The notes: a model not told the origin generated them from the letters alone. Counted from the first letter of the stretch, positions 1 through 8,224 are shown. The stretch: DNA of 64,000 nucleotides from Paenibacillus foliorum (GCF_013141765.1 NZ_WHOD01000045.1:1-64000), one strand, 5' to 3'. A program made the numbers and translations.

Positions 1-40
1 CACAACGCGGCTGCCGATCTATGCCGGCAGCCGCGTTGTG
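1..40. terminator. Perfect 16-bp stem-loop at window edge
   Basis: The first 16 bases and bases 25-40 are exact reverse complements around an 8-base loop. It lies downstream of the minus-strand gene that ends at 120. It may terminate that gene or one that ends left of the window. The T-tract on the minus side would be outside the window, so direction is unresolved. Confidence 0.7.
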
Positions 41-119
41 ATTTGTTTATTGAACTATCGTTATCCATTAGCTTAATGAAGAACTAGGGATAAATCCGCT
101 CCTGCACAAATCCGCATCA

Positions 120-770
120 CTATTGCTTATCACCCATAACCTTACCAAGTATGCTGTCTTTCGGAATGGTTCCAAAATATCTGCTGTCTGCACTGCGAAA
201 CCAATCGTCTCCAATAATGTAATACTGTCCGTCAGGTACTTTTAATTCTTTAATATTTGTATCTTTACTTTCTAAAAAATCTTTAGCGTTCCCTTTAAAA
301 TTATTACGGATGTTATCAGCTAAATCAGACCGCTCTGATGCCTTTTGCAGTTCCTCAATGTTCATTCCAAGGCGGTGTGCTTCCCCGTAAAAGGTATCAA
401 GTTTTCTTCCATTTATATAAATCTGACCCTTATTAATCCTAATTTTTTCACCAGGCAAGGCGATAACTCTCGAAATTTCATATTCGCTTAAATTTAACTT
501 TGAATTCTCCAATTTCGGATTTTTATAATAAATAATGTCTCCCCTTTGAATTGGAGTTGATTTGTAATAAGTTAAGTCCACAACAATATCAACACCATCG
601 AATTCATGATGACCGCGGTCCATATTGTCGTAACCATGATGATACACACTCATCCCATTAGTGGCAGTTATTTTGCCGATTTCCTGCTTTGTTTCGTTAT
701 CTTGCAATGGCTCCTGACAACACGCTGATATTAGAGCTGCAATTAACAAAATGAAAATGCATACACGCAT
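120..770 (-). CDS. Signal-peptidase-I-like (S26) lipoprotein lacking the catalytic lysine
   Basis: This 216-residue protein has the S26 signal peptidase fold signature. Box D (RVIALPGEK, residues 101-109) is followed by INKGQIYINGRKL, and box E reads GDDWFRSADSRYFG near the C-terminus. Two features are odd. The usual N-terminal membrane anchor is replaced by a lipoprotein signal with lipobox LISAC (Cys17). The catalytic Lys that normally precedes the box D Arg is Ser100. A Ser at position 41 (context NGMSVYHH) could match the nucleophile, but the usual SMxP is not conserved. GGAGGTG precedes the ATG at good spacing. It is therefore likely an exported lipoprotein that keeps the fold but not the normal Ser-Lys dyad. 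Function is unknown. Confidence 0.75.
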   Translation of the reverse strand: MRVCIFILLIAALISACCQEPLQDNETKQEIGKITATNGMSVYHHGYDNMDRGHHEFDGVDIVVDLTYYKSTPIQRGDIIYYKNPKLENSKLNLSEYEISRVIALPGEKIRINKGQIYINGRKLDTFYGEAHRLGMNIEELQKASERSDLADNIRNNFKGNAKDFLESKDTNIKELKVPDGQYYIIGDDWFRSADSRYFGTIPKDSILGKVMGDKQ

Positions 771-905
771 TTATTTCACCTCCAAATAGAACCCTTTCTC
801 CAATGAAACTGACCTTTATCATCTGTATATTATACAATCCAATAGTTGGAGTTGCACTATCCTGCCCGTTCGTAGCGAGCATGATATTCGGGTCAAGTTC
901 ATTCG

Positions 906-986
906 CGATTATGCGCATATGTTTGTGTCGTAAAACGATTATGCACATATGTTTGTGTCGTCGCCTCGCGACACAAACATATGCGC
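906..986. repeat. Tandem 25-bp repeat with a shared inverted partner
   Basis: Two direct copies (906-930 and 936-960, 24 of 25 bases identical, 30-bp period) are followed by a reverse complement at 969-986. The inverted segment pairs perfectly with copy 1 and with one mismatch with copy 2. Two mutually exclusive hairpins are therefore possible. No gene is evident here. Confidence 0.8.
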
Positions 987-993
987 TTTGAAA

Positions 994-1018
994 TAAAAAA
1001 TCCCCTATCTACGGGGAT
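994..1018 (-). terminator. Intrinsic terminator
   Basis: On the minus strand ATCCCC and GGGGAT form a short stem followed by a T-run. It sits downstream of the SDR remnant at 1215-1472. Confidence 0.6.
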
Positions 1019-1214
1019 CTCAAAGCATCTATGTTCTTGTCACCCGACACGCTTCTATAGCAGCGGTTTTCGTAAATCCTACAACTGCGTGTTTGGATGT
1101 ACTCCGAGACTGTCATCCAAACCGGCCACGGACGCTTTTATGGCTTATTAGTCTGGGAATCACATGTTTAAGGCCTAGAAATACGCCGCATACACATTGA
1201 CGCTGATCACTTGA

Positions 1215-1472
1215 TCAAAATCTTGTTATTAAAGAAAATGTGAAATGCTCGATGACTTGTTTGACACATTGCTGGACTTCGGATTCGTTCGTTACATCGG
1301 CTTTGACAGCGTTGATGTCTTCCAGCTCACTTTTCGCTTTGTCTTGGAATCTTGCATTAAGTCTACTAATAAGGACTTTGGCTCCTTCCTTCAAAAACTT
1401 TTCAGTGGTAGTTTTCCCGATTCCACCAGCACCGCCAGTGATGATTGCGACCTTTCCAGCCAACGTACTCAT
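1215..1472 (-). pseudogene. Short-chain dehydrogenase/reductase, N-terminal fragment
   Basis: The first about 75 residues are a classical SDR Rossmann start, with the TGGAGGIG cofactor-binding glycine motif and the DVTNESEV segment after beta-strand 4. A full SDR has about 250 residues. Here the frame ends at 85 residues with an unrelated tail, and neither the NAG nor the YxxxK catalytic motif is found in the DNA that follows. A GGAGAG ribosome site precedes the ATG. A 17-bp imperfect palindrome (arms CTTAG and CTAAG, 1508-1524) lies just upstream and could be an old operator. I read it as a truncated, non-functional copy. Confidence 0.8.
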
Positions 1473-1852
1473 AGGTATCTCTCCATGTGATTTTATCGAG
1501 ATTTATTCTTAGGCTGAAGCTAAGTTACAATTTTATTCTCGATTGTTGCTCCTTCGGAAACACGATGAAAAAGTCGCCGCTTGTCGAATATTATATCCAC
1601 GTTTGAAGAATTAATTAACTTAATCATTCCCTCTCAGACGGATTTTTTCAAGAGAAACTCCGCTTAATTCACTCATATTCTCCCTGCTCTAATGAGTATA
1701 TATGCTTGTATATCCTTTACTAGTTGCTGCTGGGCCCATGAATTTTTGTTGCTATTCAACAATTGTTTTCCGTTACAAGTTGTTACGTTGTTACGTATTG
1801 CCGAATAACCTAATTGATTTCAAAGTTGAATAGAAAAATATGAAAACAAATA
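1473..1852. other. Intergenic stretch without a recognisable gene
   Basis: Apart from the small palindrome at 1508-1524, I see no convincing reading frame or RNA structure in this AT-rich stretch between the SDR remnant and the rhodanese gene. Confidence 0.5.
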
Positions 1853-1884
1853 AAATGGCCAGAGTATAAGTTCTCTGACCATTT
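1853..1884 (-). terminator. Intrinsic terminator after rhodanese gene
   Basis: Arms AAATGG and CCATTT with an inner CAGAG/CTCTG form a hairpin directly after the stop codon at 1888. A T-rich tract follows on the minus strand. Confidence 0.75.
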
Positions 1885-1887
1885 CCA

Positions 1888-2274
1888 TTAGTTCGAAATT
1901 TTTCCTTTCCAAGCACTTATTCCTCCTTGAAGATGGGCTAATTGGATGAAACCATGTTTGATTAACAGCTTTCCAGCTTGTTTACTTCTCATTCCGCTTC
2001 GGCAGTATAAAAAAATTTCTTTATCTTTCTGCAGTTCATTCATTCGACTTTCCAATTGTGACAGGGGGATATTTTTGGCTCCAGGTATAAAGCCTTGTTT
2101 ATATTCGAAAGGTTCACGCACATCAATAACCAATTGAGCGCCAGGGTGATGTAAGCTTTGCTGAAAATCTTTAGCACTCATATTTTTAAGTCCTTTAATA
2201 GGTGCAATGCGTGTGTAAATAAACCAAACTGCCAATAGGACAATTATTATATTCAAGATTGTAGAAAAATTCAT
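1888..2274 (-). CDS. Membrane-anchored single-domain rhodanese
   Basis: The 128-residue protein has an N-terminal transmembrane helix (about residues 4-24) followed by one rhodanese domain. The active-site loop reads YCRSGMRS with the catalytic Cys near residue 91, and DVREPFEY is the usual entry motif. Rhodaneses carry sulfane sulfur as a Cys persulfide. The anchor places the domain at the membrane, probably facing the cytoplasm. It is the last gene of a minus-strand run (thioredoxin, TauE, TusA remnant, CstR, rhodanese), which fits persulfide handling. A G-rich ribosome site lies 7 bases before the ATG, and only about 18 bp separate it from the cstR stop. Confidence 0.88.
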   Translation of the reverse strand: MNFSTILNIIIVLLAVWFIYTRIAPIKGLKNMSAKDFQQSLHHPGAQLVIDVREPFEYKQGFIPGAKNIPLSQLESRMNELQKDKEIFLYCRSGMRSKQAGKLLIKHGFIQLAHLQGGISAWKGKISN

Positions 2275-2292
2275 ATGATGGCCCCCCTAAGT

Positions 2293-2553
2293 TTAACGAC
2301 TTTTTACCAACAAATCCATAGCTTCTTTGACCAGCTTCTCTGTATTATTTCCCTCTGCTTTTTCTTCAAGAATGCACCTTTCCAAGTTGACCGCTACAAT
2401 GTAAGCAATAGCCTTATCTGTAGCACTTCGAATGGCAGACAACTGACTCACCACGTCCTTGCAATGTTTCTCCTCTTCCATCATGTTCAAAACTCCTCGA
2501 ACTTGTCCTTCAATTCGTCTAAGTTGTTTTTTCACTCTATCATCATAGTTCAT
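2293..2553 (-). CDS. cstR: CstR-type persulfide-sensing repressor
   Basis: This 86-residue protein belongs to the CsoR/FrmR (DUF156) family of all-helical repressors. Cys31 (context EEKHCKDVVSQL) and Cys60 (VNLERC) are the two sensing thiols. The residue four before the second Cys is Asn56. Copper-sensing CsoR has His there, while S. aureus CstR has Asn. The C-terminal LVKEAMDLLVKSR also matches CstR closely. CstR responds to reactive sulfur by forming di- to tetrasulfide bridges between Cys31 and Cys60' and then releases the cst operon. Its neighbours (rhodanese, TauE, MBL-rhodanese, DsrE) are the expected targets, and candidate operators are at 4155, 5902 and 8261. Confidence 0.9.
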   Translation of the reverse strand: MNYDDRVKKQLRRIEGQVRGVLNMMEEEKHCKDVVSQLSAIRSATDKAIAYIVAVNLERCILEEKAEGNNTEKLVKEAMDLLVKSR

Positions 2554-2640
2554 TCTTAGTCGCCGTCCTTTACTCGTTATTTCATGACTTTATGGTCAAA
2601 TAAGAGTTTCCTCTTCAAAAGGCCATTCTATATATCCTCC

Positions 2641-2742
2641 TCAAATTTCGGGATTCATTTCGTCCATGATTTTTTTAGTCCTAACGACAGGCAGCGGGCA
2701 CGCGAGCCCTTCACATTCCAAAACATGATTGACTTTTACAAT
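2641..2742 (-). pseudogene. TusA-like sulfur-carrier remnant
   Basis: On the minus strand the frame reads VNHVLECEGLACPLPVVRTK followed by KIMDEMNPEI and a TGA. CxGLxCPxP is the signature of TusA/SirA sulfur carriers, where the first Cys of CPxP carries the persulfide. A TusA protein has about 75 residues, but this frame stops after about 33. A good AAGGAGG site (2760-2766) has no in-frame ATG, GTG or TTG at the right distance. Both start and end therefore look damaged. Its place between TauE and CstR matches the TusA (yrkI) next to TauE (yrkJ) in the B. subtilis yrk cluster. Confidence 0.75.
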
Positions 2743-2766
2743 TGACTTAAAATTTTTGACCTCCTT

Positions 2767-3546
2767 TTAAGTTAAAATATCCATCCATATTTTGACGACA
2801 GTAGCGACAATCAGTGCAGCCAAAATCCACTGCAGCACCTTAGCATTCAATTTCTTGCTAATTTTAGCCCCAATGGGAGCCGCGATGGTACTTGCAATAA
2901 CCATGACAATCGATGGGACAAGGAGCATATGTCCCCCCATCGCCTTCCCGGTTGTTGAACCGATAGAGGATATAAAGGTAATGGCTAAAGAAGAAGCAAT
3001 GGCAACTCGTGTAGGGATTTTCAGAATAACCAGCATTACGGGTACGGTAATAAACGCACCTGCTGCACCAACAATCCCCGATACAATCCCAATGATGCCC
3101 GCAAGGCTAGCGGCTAGCGGTTTATTGAACTTTAATTTTGTAAAGTCCATGTCTTCCTGCGCTTTTTTCGGAAGAAACATCATCACGGCTGCAATTAGAG
3201 CCAGAACCGCATAAGTAATGTTGATAAACGAGTCGGACAAAAATTTAGACCCGTATCCGCCTAGGAAGCTCCCGACAACAATGGTTCCCCCCATGACGAA
3301 TACAAGGGATTTATTGATATATCCCCCTTTGCGGAAGGCCAACATACCGGCAAGTGTTGCAAAAAAAACTTGAACCGCACTGATGGCTGATACTTCCTGA
3401 GCGCTGAATGCAGCAAAGCCCAGGGCTGGAGGAATGTACAGTAGCATTGGATACTTGATGATGGAACCCCCGATTCCAACCATCCCAGAGATTAATGACC
3501 CAACGAATCCAATAGCGAGCAATAGGATGATCCATCCATAGTCCAT
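2767..3546 (-). CDS. TauE/SafE-family sulfite/organosulfur exporter
   Basis: This is a 259-residue integral membrane protein rich in Gly-containing helices. It has the two duplicated TauE/SafE halves: GFVGSLISGMVGIGGSIIKYPML near the start and GIIGIVSGIVGAAGAFITVPVML in the middle are the repeated helix pairs. Family members export sulfite or related small sulfur anions. In cst/yrk-type operons they are thought to remove products of persulfide oxidation. The start follows GAAAGGAG. It lies 30 bp after the thioredoxin-like gene on the same strand, and so probably shares its promoter. All visible features are intact. Confidence 0.88.
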   Translation of the reverse strand: MDYGWIILLLAIGFVGSLISGMVGIGGSIIKYPMLLYIPPALGFAAFSAQEVSAISAVQVFFATLAGMLAFRKGGYINKSLVFVMGGTIVVGSFLGGYGSKFLSDSFINITYAVLALIAAVMMFLPKKAQEDMDFTKLKFNKPLAASLAGIIGIVSGIVGAAGAFITVPVMLVILKIPTRVAIASSLAITFISSIGSTTGKAMGGHMLLVPSIVMVIASTIAAPIGAKISKKLNAKVLQWILAALIVATVVKIWMDILT

Positions 3547-3576
3547 AACTTTCTCCTTTCTGAAGTGATTCCAGCC

Positions 3577-3897
3577 TTACAAAAGATCTCTAATCATTTT
3601 AGTCAGTTCACTTTTGGGCTGTCGTCCAATCATCATAGCTGTCAGCTTTCCGTCTTTAAAAAGCTTCATTGTGGGTATACTTATGATATGGTGTTGATTT
3701 GCTACCATCGGATTTTCATCAATATTCACTTTTGCAATAACCGCGTGATTACTAAAATCTTCGCTCAATTCCTGCAGCATTGGTTCGATTACTTGGAATA
3801 GCTCACACCAATCTGCATAAAAATCGACGAGCACTGGAACTTTAGCCTTCATTACTTTTTCCTCAAAATCGTGATCCGAGACTTGAATTAAAGCCAT
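3577..3897 (-). CDS. Thioredoxin-like protein with a single active-site Cys
   Basis: The 106-residue protein has thioredoxin length and fold landmarks: VDFYADW before the active site, the central IAKVNIDENPMVA, and the cis-proline segment SIPTMKLF. The active site reads WCELF instead of WCGPC. Cys31 is kept and the resolving Cys34 is Phe. It cannot act as a dithiol reductase in the usual way, but could bind a mixed disulfide or persulfide through Cys31. It opens a minus-strand run with the TauE gene and lies downstream of the CstR-like site at 4155. The GGAGGTCATGTAG leader supports this ATG. Confidence 0.85.
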   Translation of the reverse strand: MALIQVSDHDFEEKVMKAKVPVLVDFYADWCELFQVIEPMLQELSEDFSNHAVIAKVNIDENPMVANQHHIISIPTMKLFKDGKLTAMMIGRQPKSELTKMIRDLL

Positions 3898-3972
3898 CTA
3901 CATGACCTCCTTGCGTTCCCATGACCTTTATTAAATAAATAAATTCACTTTAGCCTCTGATGCGTCACCTGA

Positions 3973-4127
3973 TTACGCGGCAACACCCGCATATTCAATA
4001 CCATCCATCAATTCTTCCTTTTGCAGACCTAACAGATCCATCGTCATTGTGTAAGCACCCATTCTCACGCCTTATCCAAATCTCCACTAAATAAAACAAT
4101 CGTTGATTTTTCCTTACTGTCATTCAT
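3973..4127 (-). pseudogene. Second DsrE-family gene, internally deleted
   Basis: The first 20 codons (MNDSKEKSTIVLFSGDLDKA) are a typical DsrE/YrkE start. Then, after a change of frame, the DNA encodes the family's C-terminal part (MTMDLLGLQKEELMDGIEYA) and a stop. About 80 central residues are missing, so a frame-shifting deletion joined the two ends. The intact DsrE gene at 5410-5805 has the related C-terminal block [18 protein letters not shown]. This remnant is the first gene after the operator at 4155. Confidence 0.82.
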
Positions 4128-4154
4128 TTGATTAAATCATCCCGTTTTTCATCC

Positions 4155-4176
4155 ATACACATACTTGTATGGGTAT
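4155..4176. promoter_or_regulatory. CstR-like operator, copy 1
   Basis: Arms ATACACATAC and GTATGGGTAT are separated by 2 bp, an inverted repeat with one mismatch. It lies directly upstream (minus strand) of the deleted DsrE gene and the thioredoxin-TauE-cstR-rhodanese run. It shares its right arm with the sites at 5902 and 8261. Confidence 0.65.
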
Positions 4177-4234
4177 CAAAAGTGCGTGTTTTGCTCAACA
4201 AATAATAGTTTAAAAATTCCTGCTCATTCTAATC

Positions 4235-5386
4235 TTAATTATCGTGTATAGCACACCGGTTCGGCCCAATTTCCATCTCACGCTGCTCTTCATCTGAAGG
4301 GGTGATTTTCCCCATATTGGTTTGTCTAATTTCCTTATAGGCGTTTGGCTGAGGCGGCAAATTTTCAGTAACTGCTTTTCTGAATTGGGTTTCATCTTGA
4401 ATGTTCAATCCTGGATTATCGCGATACAAGTCTCCCAAACGCGCAACTACTTTGCCTCCTTCACCTAACTCCGTCGATTTGCCAAAGTGTGCAGGAAGAA
4501 CAAGTAAATCATCCGACAATTGTTTGTAGCGGTTATATAAAGTGTTTCGCAGATCGCCAACCCAATCTTCCGCTTTTCCGGCTAAATCAGGACGGCCAAT
4601 CGATTTAACAAATAAAATATCCCCCGAAAGCAAATACTGATTATCAACGATTAACGAGGTACTTCCGATCGTATGACCTGGTGAATAAATAGGCTGGATA
4701 TTAATTTTCGTTTTTCCAACCATAATATCCGCATTTTCCTCAAGATTTTGATAATCAAATACGACTTCATCTGCGTCTTTTGGTGGAAGCCAGTAAGAAG
4801 CCCCTGTCAATTCAGCTAATCTGCGCCCGCCTGAGATATGATCCGCGTGCAGATGCGTATCAATAGTATGTTTAATAATCGCATTGTTATCTTTGGCAAA
4901 ATTCTCAAATACATCTATCATACGAAGCGTATCAATGATTGCAGCTTCTCCATTAGAGATCACCATATAAGAAAGGCAGCCTTTTCCGATCCGCACGAAT
5001 TGATAAATAGAACCTCCATCCTTCAAATCGCCGATCTTTACAGGTTCTAAATGCTCGCTCCAAGATTTCATTCCTCCTACAAGGTAAGAAACGGTTGAAA
5101 TCTCTTGTTCAATTAGTTGCTCGGCTACAAATTTAGATGAGCCTTCCTTGGCACAAACGACAAGTACTTCTTGATTGGCTGGAATTTTATCTAACACGCT
5201 GTCCACACCTTCAAGGAGTTCAAAGTAAGGAACATTAATCGTCTGAACCTGATTGCCTTCAATTTTCCAATCGTTAAAATCACTCTCATTTCGAACATCC
5301 AAAACAAACAATGGTTCGTTGCCGAGAATTTTCTTCGTCAACTCTGCAGCTGTCATTCCTCTTAATAGAACCTGATTTGCACTCAT
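4235..5386 (-). CDS. Rhodanese-metallo-beta-lactamase fusion (YrkH/CstB-like persulfide dioxygenase)
   Basis: An N-terminal rhodanese domain (about residues 10-110, loop VVCAKEGSS with the catalytic Cys) is joined to an ETHE1-like MBL domain. The metal ligands are visible: [20 protein letters not shown] and LPAHFGKS. Proteins of this type oxidise low-molecular-weight persulfides with non-haem iron, giving sulfite or, with the rhodanese domain, thiosulfate. The usual CstB order is MBL first; here rhodanese comes first, as in other variants. I chose the start MSANQV at 5386 because GGAGGG lies 7 bases before it. The gene is 23 bp after the DsrE gene and is presumably co-transcribed with it. Confidence 0.85.
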   Translation of the reverse strand: MSANQVLLRGMTAAELTKKILGNEPLFVLDVRNESDFNDWKIEGNQVQTINVPYFELLEGVDSVLDKIPANQEVLVVCAKEGSSKFVAEQLIEQEISTVSYLVGGMKSWSEHLEPVKIGDLKDGGSIYQFVRIGKGCLSYMVISNGEAAIIDTLRMIDVFENFAKDNNAIIKHTIDTHLHADHISGGRRLAELTGASYWLPPKDADEVVFDYQNLEENADIMVGKTKINIQPIYSPGHTIGSTSLIVDNQYLLSGDILFVKSIGRPDLAGKAEDWVGDLRNTLYNRYKQLSDDLLVLPAHFGKSTELGEGGKVVARLGDLYRDNPGLNIQDETQFRKAVTENLPPQPNAYKEIRQTNMGKITPSDEEQREMEIGPNRCAIHDN

Positions 5387-5409
5387 TATTTTTCCCTCCA
5401 TTAGTTGAT

Positions 5410-5805
5410 TTAGAATGATAAAGTTACGTCAGCATCAAAAGCAAAATCTAGGAACGTTGCTGCACCGCCTACTTCTATACCTTCAACAAAATGTTGTTTT
5501 TCCAAACCAATCACATCCATTGTCATTTGGCACACAATCAATCGAACTCCCATTTCTCGAACCATTTCAACTAAAGTTTCAATGGAAGGCACATTTGCCT
5601 TTTCAAACCCTTCTTGTAATTGCTCTTTTCCTTGCGGAAGTGGCAATTGCTTATGCATATCCTTATGAATTAGATTCAAACCTTCGAATGTGAAGAAAAT
5701 CGCTACTTGTGCATCGGTTGCCGCTGCAGCCGTTGCAATATTGAAAACTTTATATGCATCAAATAATCCGCCGTTTGCTGCTATTATCGCTACTTTTTTA
5801 TTCAT
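5410..5805 (-). CDS. DsrE/DsrF-like sulfur-relay protein
   Basis: The protein (about 131 residues from MNKKVA) has the DsrE fold start [14 protein letters not shown], the FFTFEGLN segment and the conserved Cys in [12 protein letters not shown]. DsrE-family proteins accept and pass on sulfur as Cys persulfides. B. subtilis YrkE is the nearest type that I recognise. GGAGGT lies 7 bases before this ATG, and an ATG one codon upstream is also possible. A -35 TTGACA (5953-5958) and -10 TATATT (5930-5935) spaced 17 bp, with the CstR-like site just downstream, give it a clear regulated promoter. The MBL-rhodanese gene follows. Confidence 0.87.
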   Translation of the reverse strand: MNKKVAIIAANGGLFDAYKVFNIATAAAATDAQVAIFFTFEGLNLIHKDMHKQLPLPQGKEQLQEGFEKANVPSIETLVEMVREMGVRLIVCQMTMDVIGLEKQHFVEGIEVGGAATFLDFAFDADVTLSF

Positions 5806-5901
5806 CATAATAACCTCCATAGTTATGTTTTTTTGTTATTATTTTCGGGGTCAGTATTTGCTGTCAATAATCGATAAGTTCACCTCGCCGCCCGAACATT
5901 C

Positions 5902-5958
5902 ATACAGATACCAGTATGGGTATATTGATAATATAAATGAATCATACTTACTTGTCAA
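5902..5958 (-). promoter_or_regulatory. Promoter with CstR-like operator, copy 2
   Basis: On the minus strand, TTGACA (5953-5958) and TATATT (5930-5935) are spaced by 17 bp. The operator-like inverted repeat (arms ATACAGATAC and GTATGGGTAT, 5902-5923) starts six bases past the -10 box, where a repressor would block initiation. It drives the DsrE and MBL-rhodanese genes. Confidence 0.7.
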
Positions 5959-6320
5959 CAGACTTACGATATGAATAGAACTTTGGTCGTCGCGGTGTGC
6001 TGAGAAAGCAAAAGTTCCCTATTTAAACTGATCGTTAGCATAGTTGTGAATTCGGGAAGGGGATAATGTTCTTGTTCCCCGACAGCTTTTGTCAGACGAA
6101 GACTGTGAAAAAGGCATTCAGACCAAGTCCGAACACCTTTTTCCACTGATAAGTTCCAAGCAACTCTTTAGCGAGAAGCATTTCAATTACATGCCCACTC
6201 CAGTATGAATCCTGCCTTCTTCTCTTCTTTGTTCACCATAAAAGAAATATAGCACCTAATAATCGCTGACCCATGTCAATACATCCAAGGGATACCCCTG
6301 ATCAAGAGAGAAGAAGATTG
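5959..6320. other. Intergenic stretch, no gene seen
   Basis: A 60-codon minus-strand frame here (5964-6146) has no recognisable motif. Nothing else convincing was seen between the DsrE promoter and the broken dehydrogenase. Confidence 0.5.
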
Positions 6321-6323
6321 ACT

Positions 6324-7224
6324 TTAACTTTTTAAAAACCCCGGCTTCATGAAACTGGGATTTGGGTATTTATAAAATCCTTCACCCGTTGCCCGACCGA
6401 GTTTCCCTTTATCGATGTATGCTGATTTCAATAACTGAGACACTTCTTCAAATTCTTGATTACCTGTAGCCAACGCTTTAGCATGTCCGATATTATAAGC
6501 TGTATTGATGCCCACCACGTCCAGGATGGCAAAAGGACCAAGGGGTGCTCCCGTTGCGACCATCCACGTTTTATCGATCGTTTCCACGTCGGCGACTTCT
6601 TTAATCAAGAGCAGTTGCGCAGCTTCCAAAAGAGGTACTAACAACGAATTCAAATTATAGCCCGGCTGTTCTTTATATAAAGGTAAAGCAACCATCCCGA
6701 TGGCTTTTGCGAATTCGATAACATCATCGAACACTTTCTGATCCGTTCCGGGATGTTTCATAATTTCGGCCGTATTGTTTTTCCATATTTCATTAGCAAA
6801 ATGCAACGCCAGAAATTTTTCCGGCCGACCTGTCGCTTCCGCAAATTGGCTTGGCAATAATGTTGAAGAGTTTGTTGCAAAGTTCGTTTTTTGGGGAGCT
6901 ACTTTTCCTAATTCCTTATAGAAATCCATTTTCAGTTGAACGACTTCAGGAATCGCCTTCGATCACGAGGTCTGCCTTTGCAACCGCTGAATATAAATCG
7001 TTGTGAAACGTAATACGATGATAAGCTGCATCAACCTCATCTTCAGTTGCCCCGAGATCCTCTTGATAACGCGGTTTCAAATGCATAATTCTTTCTTTGG
7101 CGCGCGCTAACGCTTCATCGTTAACATCGTATATGAAAACATCAAACCCTTTGAAATCAATTTGGAACGTGATTTGACTCCCTAGAACACCGCTACCGGC
7201 AACGGTGATATGCTTTTAATTCAT
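6324..7224 (-). pseudogene. 3-hydroxyacyl-CoA dehydrogenase, frameshift plus nonsense
   Basis: The reconstructed product is a complete about 300-residue 3-hydroxybutyryl/3-hydroxyacyl-CoA dehydrogenase. It has ITVAGSGVLGSQ for NAD binding, YDVNDEAL at the end of beta-2, ADLVIE, then TNSSTLLPSQFA, FANEIWKNN and GEGFYKYPNP. Two lesions are visible. Codon 3 is TAA (ATG AAT TAA, then KHITVAGSG in frame). After ADLVIE one extra G turns an expected EAIPEVVQ into a premature stop. The intact C-terminal 201 codons begin at 6929. If real, these lesions inactivate the enzyme. An assembly error could explain one of them but less easily both. Confidence 0.87.
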
Positions 7225-7338
7225 TGCAGGTCTCCTTTATTAATTTGAGTTAACCGCGTGCCAGGCTGTAATCATGATCTAGAACTAACCATCGCCTACT
7301 GTATTGTGACCGACCAGCACATCACTCTCTTTTGTCGG

Positions 7339-7722
7339 TTATTTCGTCTGATCAATACAAGAAATTAATCGTTTTTCAACATCCTCGGCAATAGCAGCCA
7401 GCGCACCGTTATCGACCATCCCAATCAACGCCGTAGGTTTGGGCAGTCCGATTTTTGTCGTTCCTTGGTCCTCGTAGACGACTATTTTGCAGGGCAGAAA
7501 ATAGCCCACGATCATATTTTCACTTAGCACACGTTTCGCTTCGACAGGATTACAAACTTCCAGAATGTGATACTTTTGATGAAACTCTATTCCTTTCTCC
7601 TGAAGCTTCCCCTGCATGTCTAAATGCCATAATACACCGAATTTTTCTTCCATCAGGTTATGTTCGAGTTTTTCGATAACTTGCTCTACCGTTTGATTTG
7701 TTTCGACTGTGTAATGAAACAT
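7339..7722 (-). CDS. DUF302-domain protein
   Basis: The 127-residue protein matches the DUF302 pattern: FHYTVETNQTVEQVIEKLE at the start, then EVCNPVEAKRVL, FLPCKIVVYED and ALIGMVDNGALAAIAEDVEKRL. The family is small, cytoplasmic and uncharacterised, and is often found near rhodanese, DsrE and other sulfur genes, as it is here. Two Cys residues (in EVCNP and FLPCKI) are candidates for redox or metal binding. The gene stands alone between two pseudogenes and looks intact. Confidence 0.85.
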   Translation of the reverse strand: MFHYTVETNQTVEQVIEKLEHNLMEEKFGVLWHLDMQGKLQEKGIEFHQKYHILEVCNPVEAKRVLSENMIVGYFLPCKIVVYEDQGTTKIGLPKPTALIGMVDNGALAAIAEDVEKRLISCIDQTK

Positions 7723-8012
7723 AGGTCTTTAACCACCGTTCATAAATTTCTATTTTCAATGATTCGGGTCTCCATTATAATTCGCAGTAAGTTAATCGGA
7801 TTTAAAAGATACACCTCACATCATAAACTTTATAAGTAAACGAACACAGGGAAATGTCCAGTTTACAAAGAAACGCTTATTGCCGATGAATCGAGCGCCT
7901 TACTTTCACATATGAGAAGGAATTCATAGGGGCCTTAGAGGGTTATGTAGATCATTTCAAAACACCAACAAATTAAGTATTTGCAAGTACATGACACTTA
8001 TGTACTATGAAC

Positions 8013-8054
8013 AAAAAAAAACATTAGCCCGCTATTATGGCTAGTGTTTTTTTG
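8013..8054. terminator. Intrinsic terminator, possibly bidirectional
   Basis: Arms ACATTAGCC (8021-8029) and GGCTAGTGT (8039-8047) form the stem, flanked by an A-run on one side and a T-run on the other. Confidence 0.75.
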
Positions 8055-8055
8055 T

Positions 8056-8224
8056 TCATTTCGTTAATTTCCTGTTCCAGAAAATAATGCCGCCTTGCAA
8101 ATGGACTAACTCCCGGAAGCCATTCTTTTCGAAGAATACGTGCGGCTTGTTTGCTTCTCATTCCGCTACGACAATATAAATACACACTTTTATCTTGGGA
8201 GATGTCTAAAATTCGATTAATCAT
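8056..8224 (-). pseudogene. Rhodanese remnant, truncated and frameshifted
   Basis: The minus strand encodes VYLYCRSGMRSKQAARILRK, the rhodanese active-site helix. A one-base frame change then gives NGFRELVHLQGGIIFWNRKL and a stop. The first half of the domain (the DVRxxxE region) is missing. The residues match the C-terminal half of the intact rhodanese at 1888-2274 well, so this is a dead paralogue. It lies just downstream of the third operator-like site. Confidence 0.82.

Noticed and set aside
2293-2553. Copper sensor CsoR
   Set aside because: The His needed for Cu(I) binding four residues before the second Cys is Asn, and the neighbours are sulfur genes with no copper ATPase.
2792-3214. 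140-codon plus-strand frame opposite the TauE gene
   Set aside because: It lies wholly inside TauE on the other strand, has no ribosome site or family motif, and shows the Met/Ala/Pro-rich composition of an antisense shadow.
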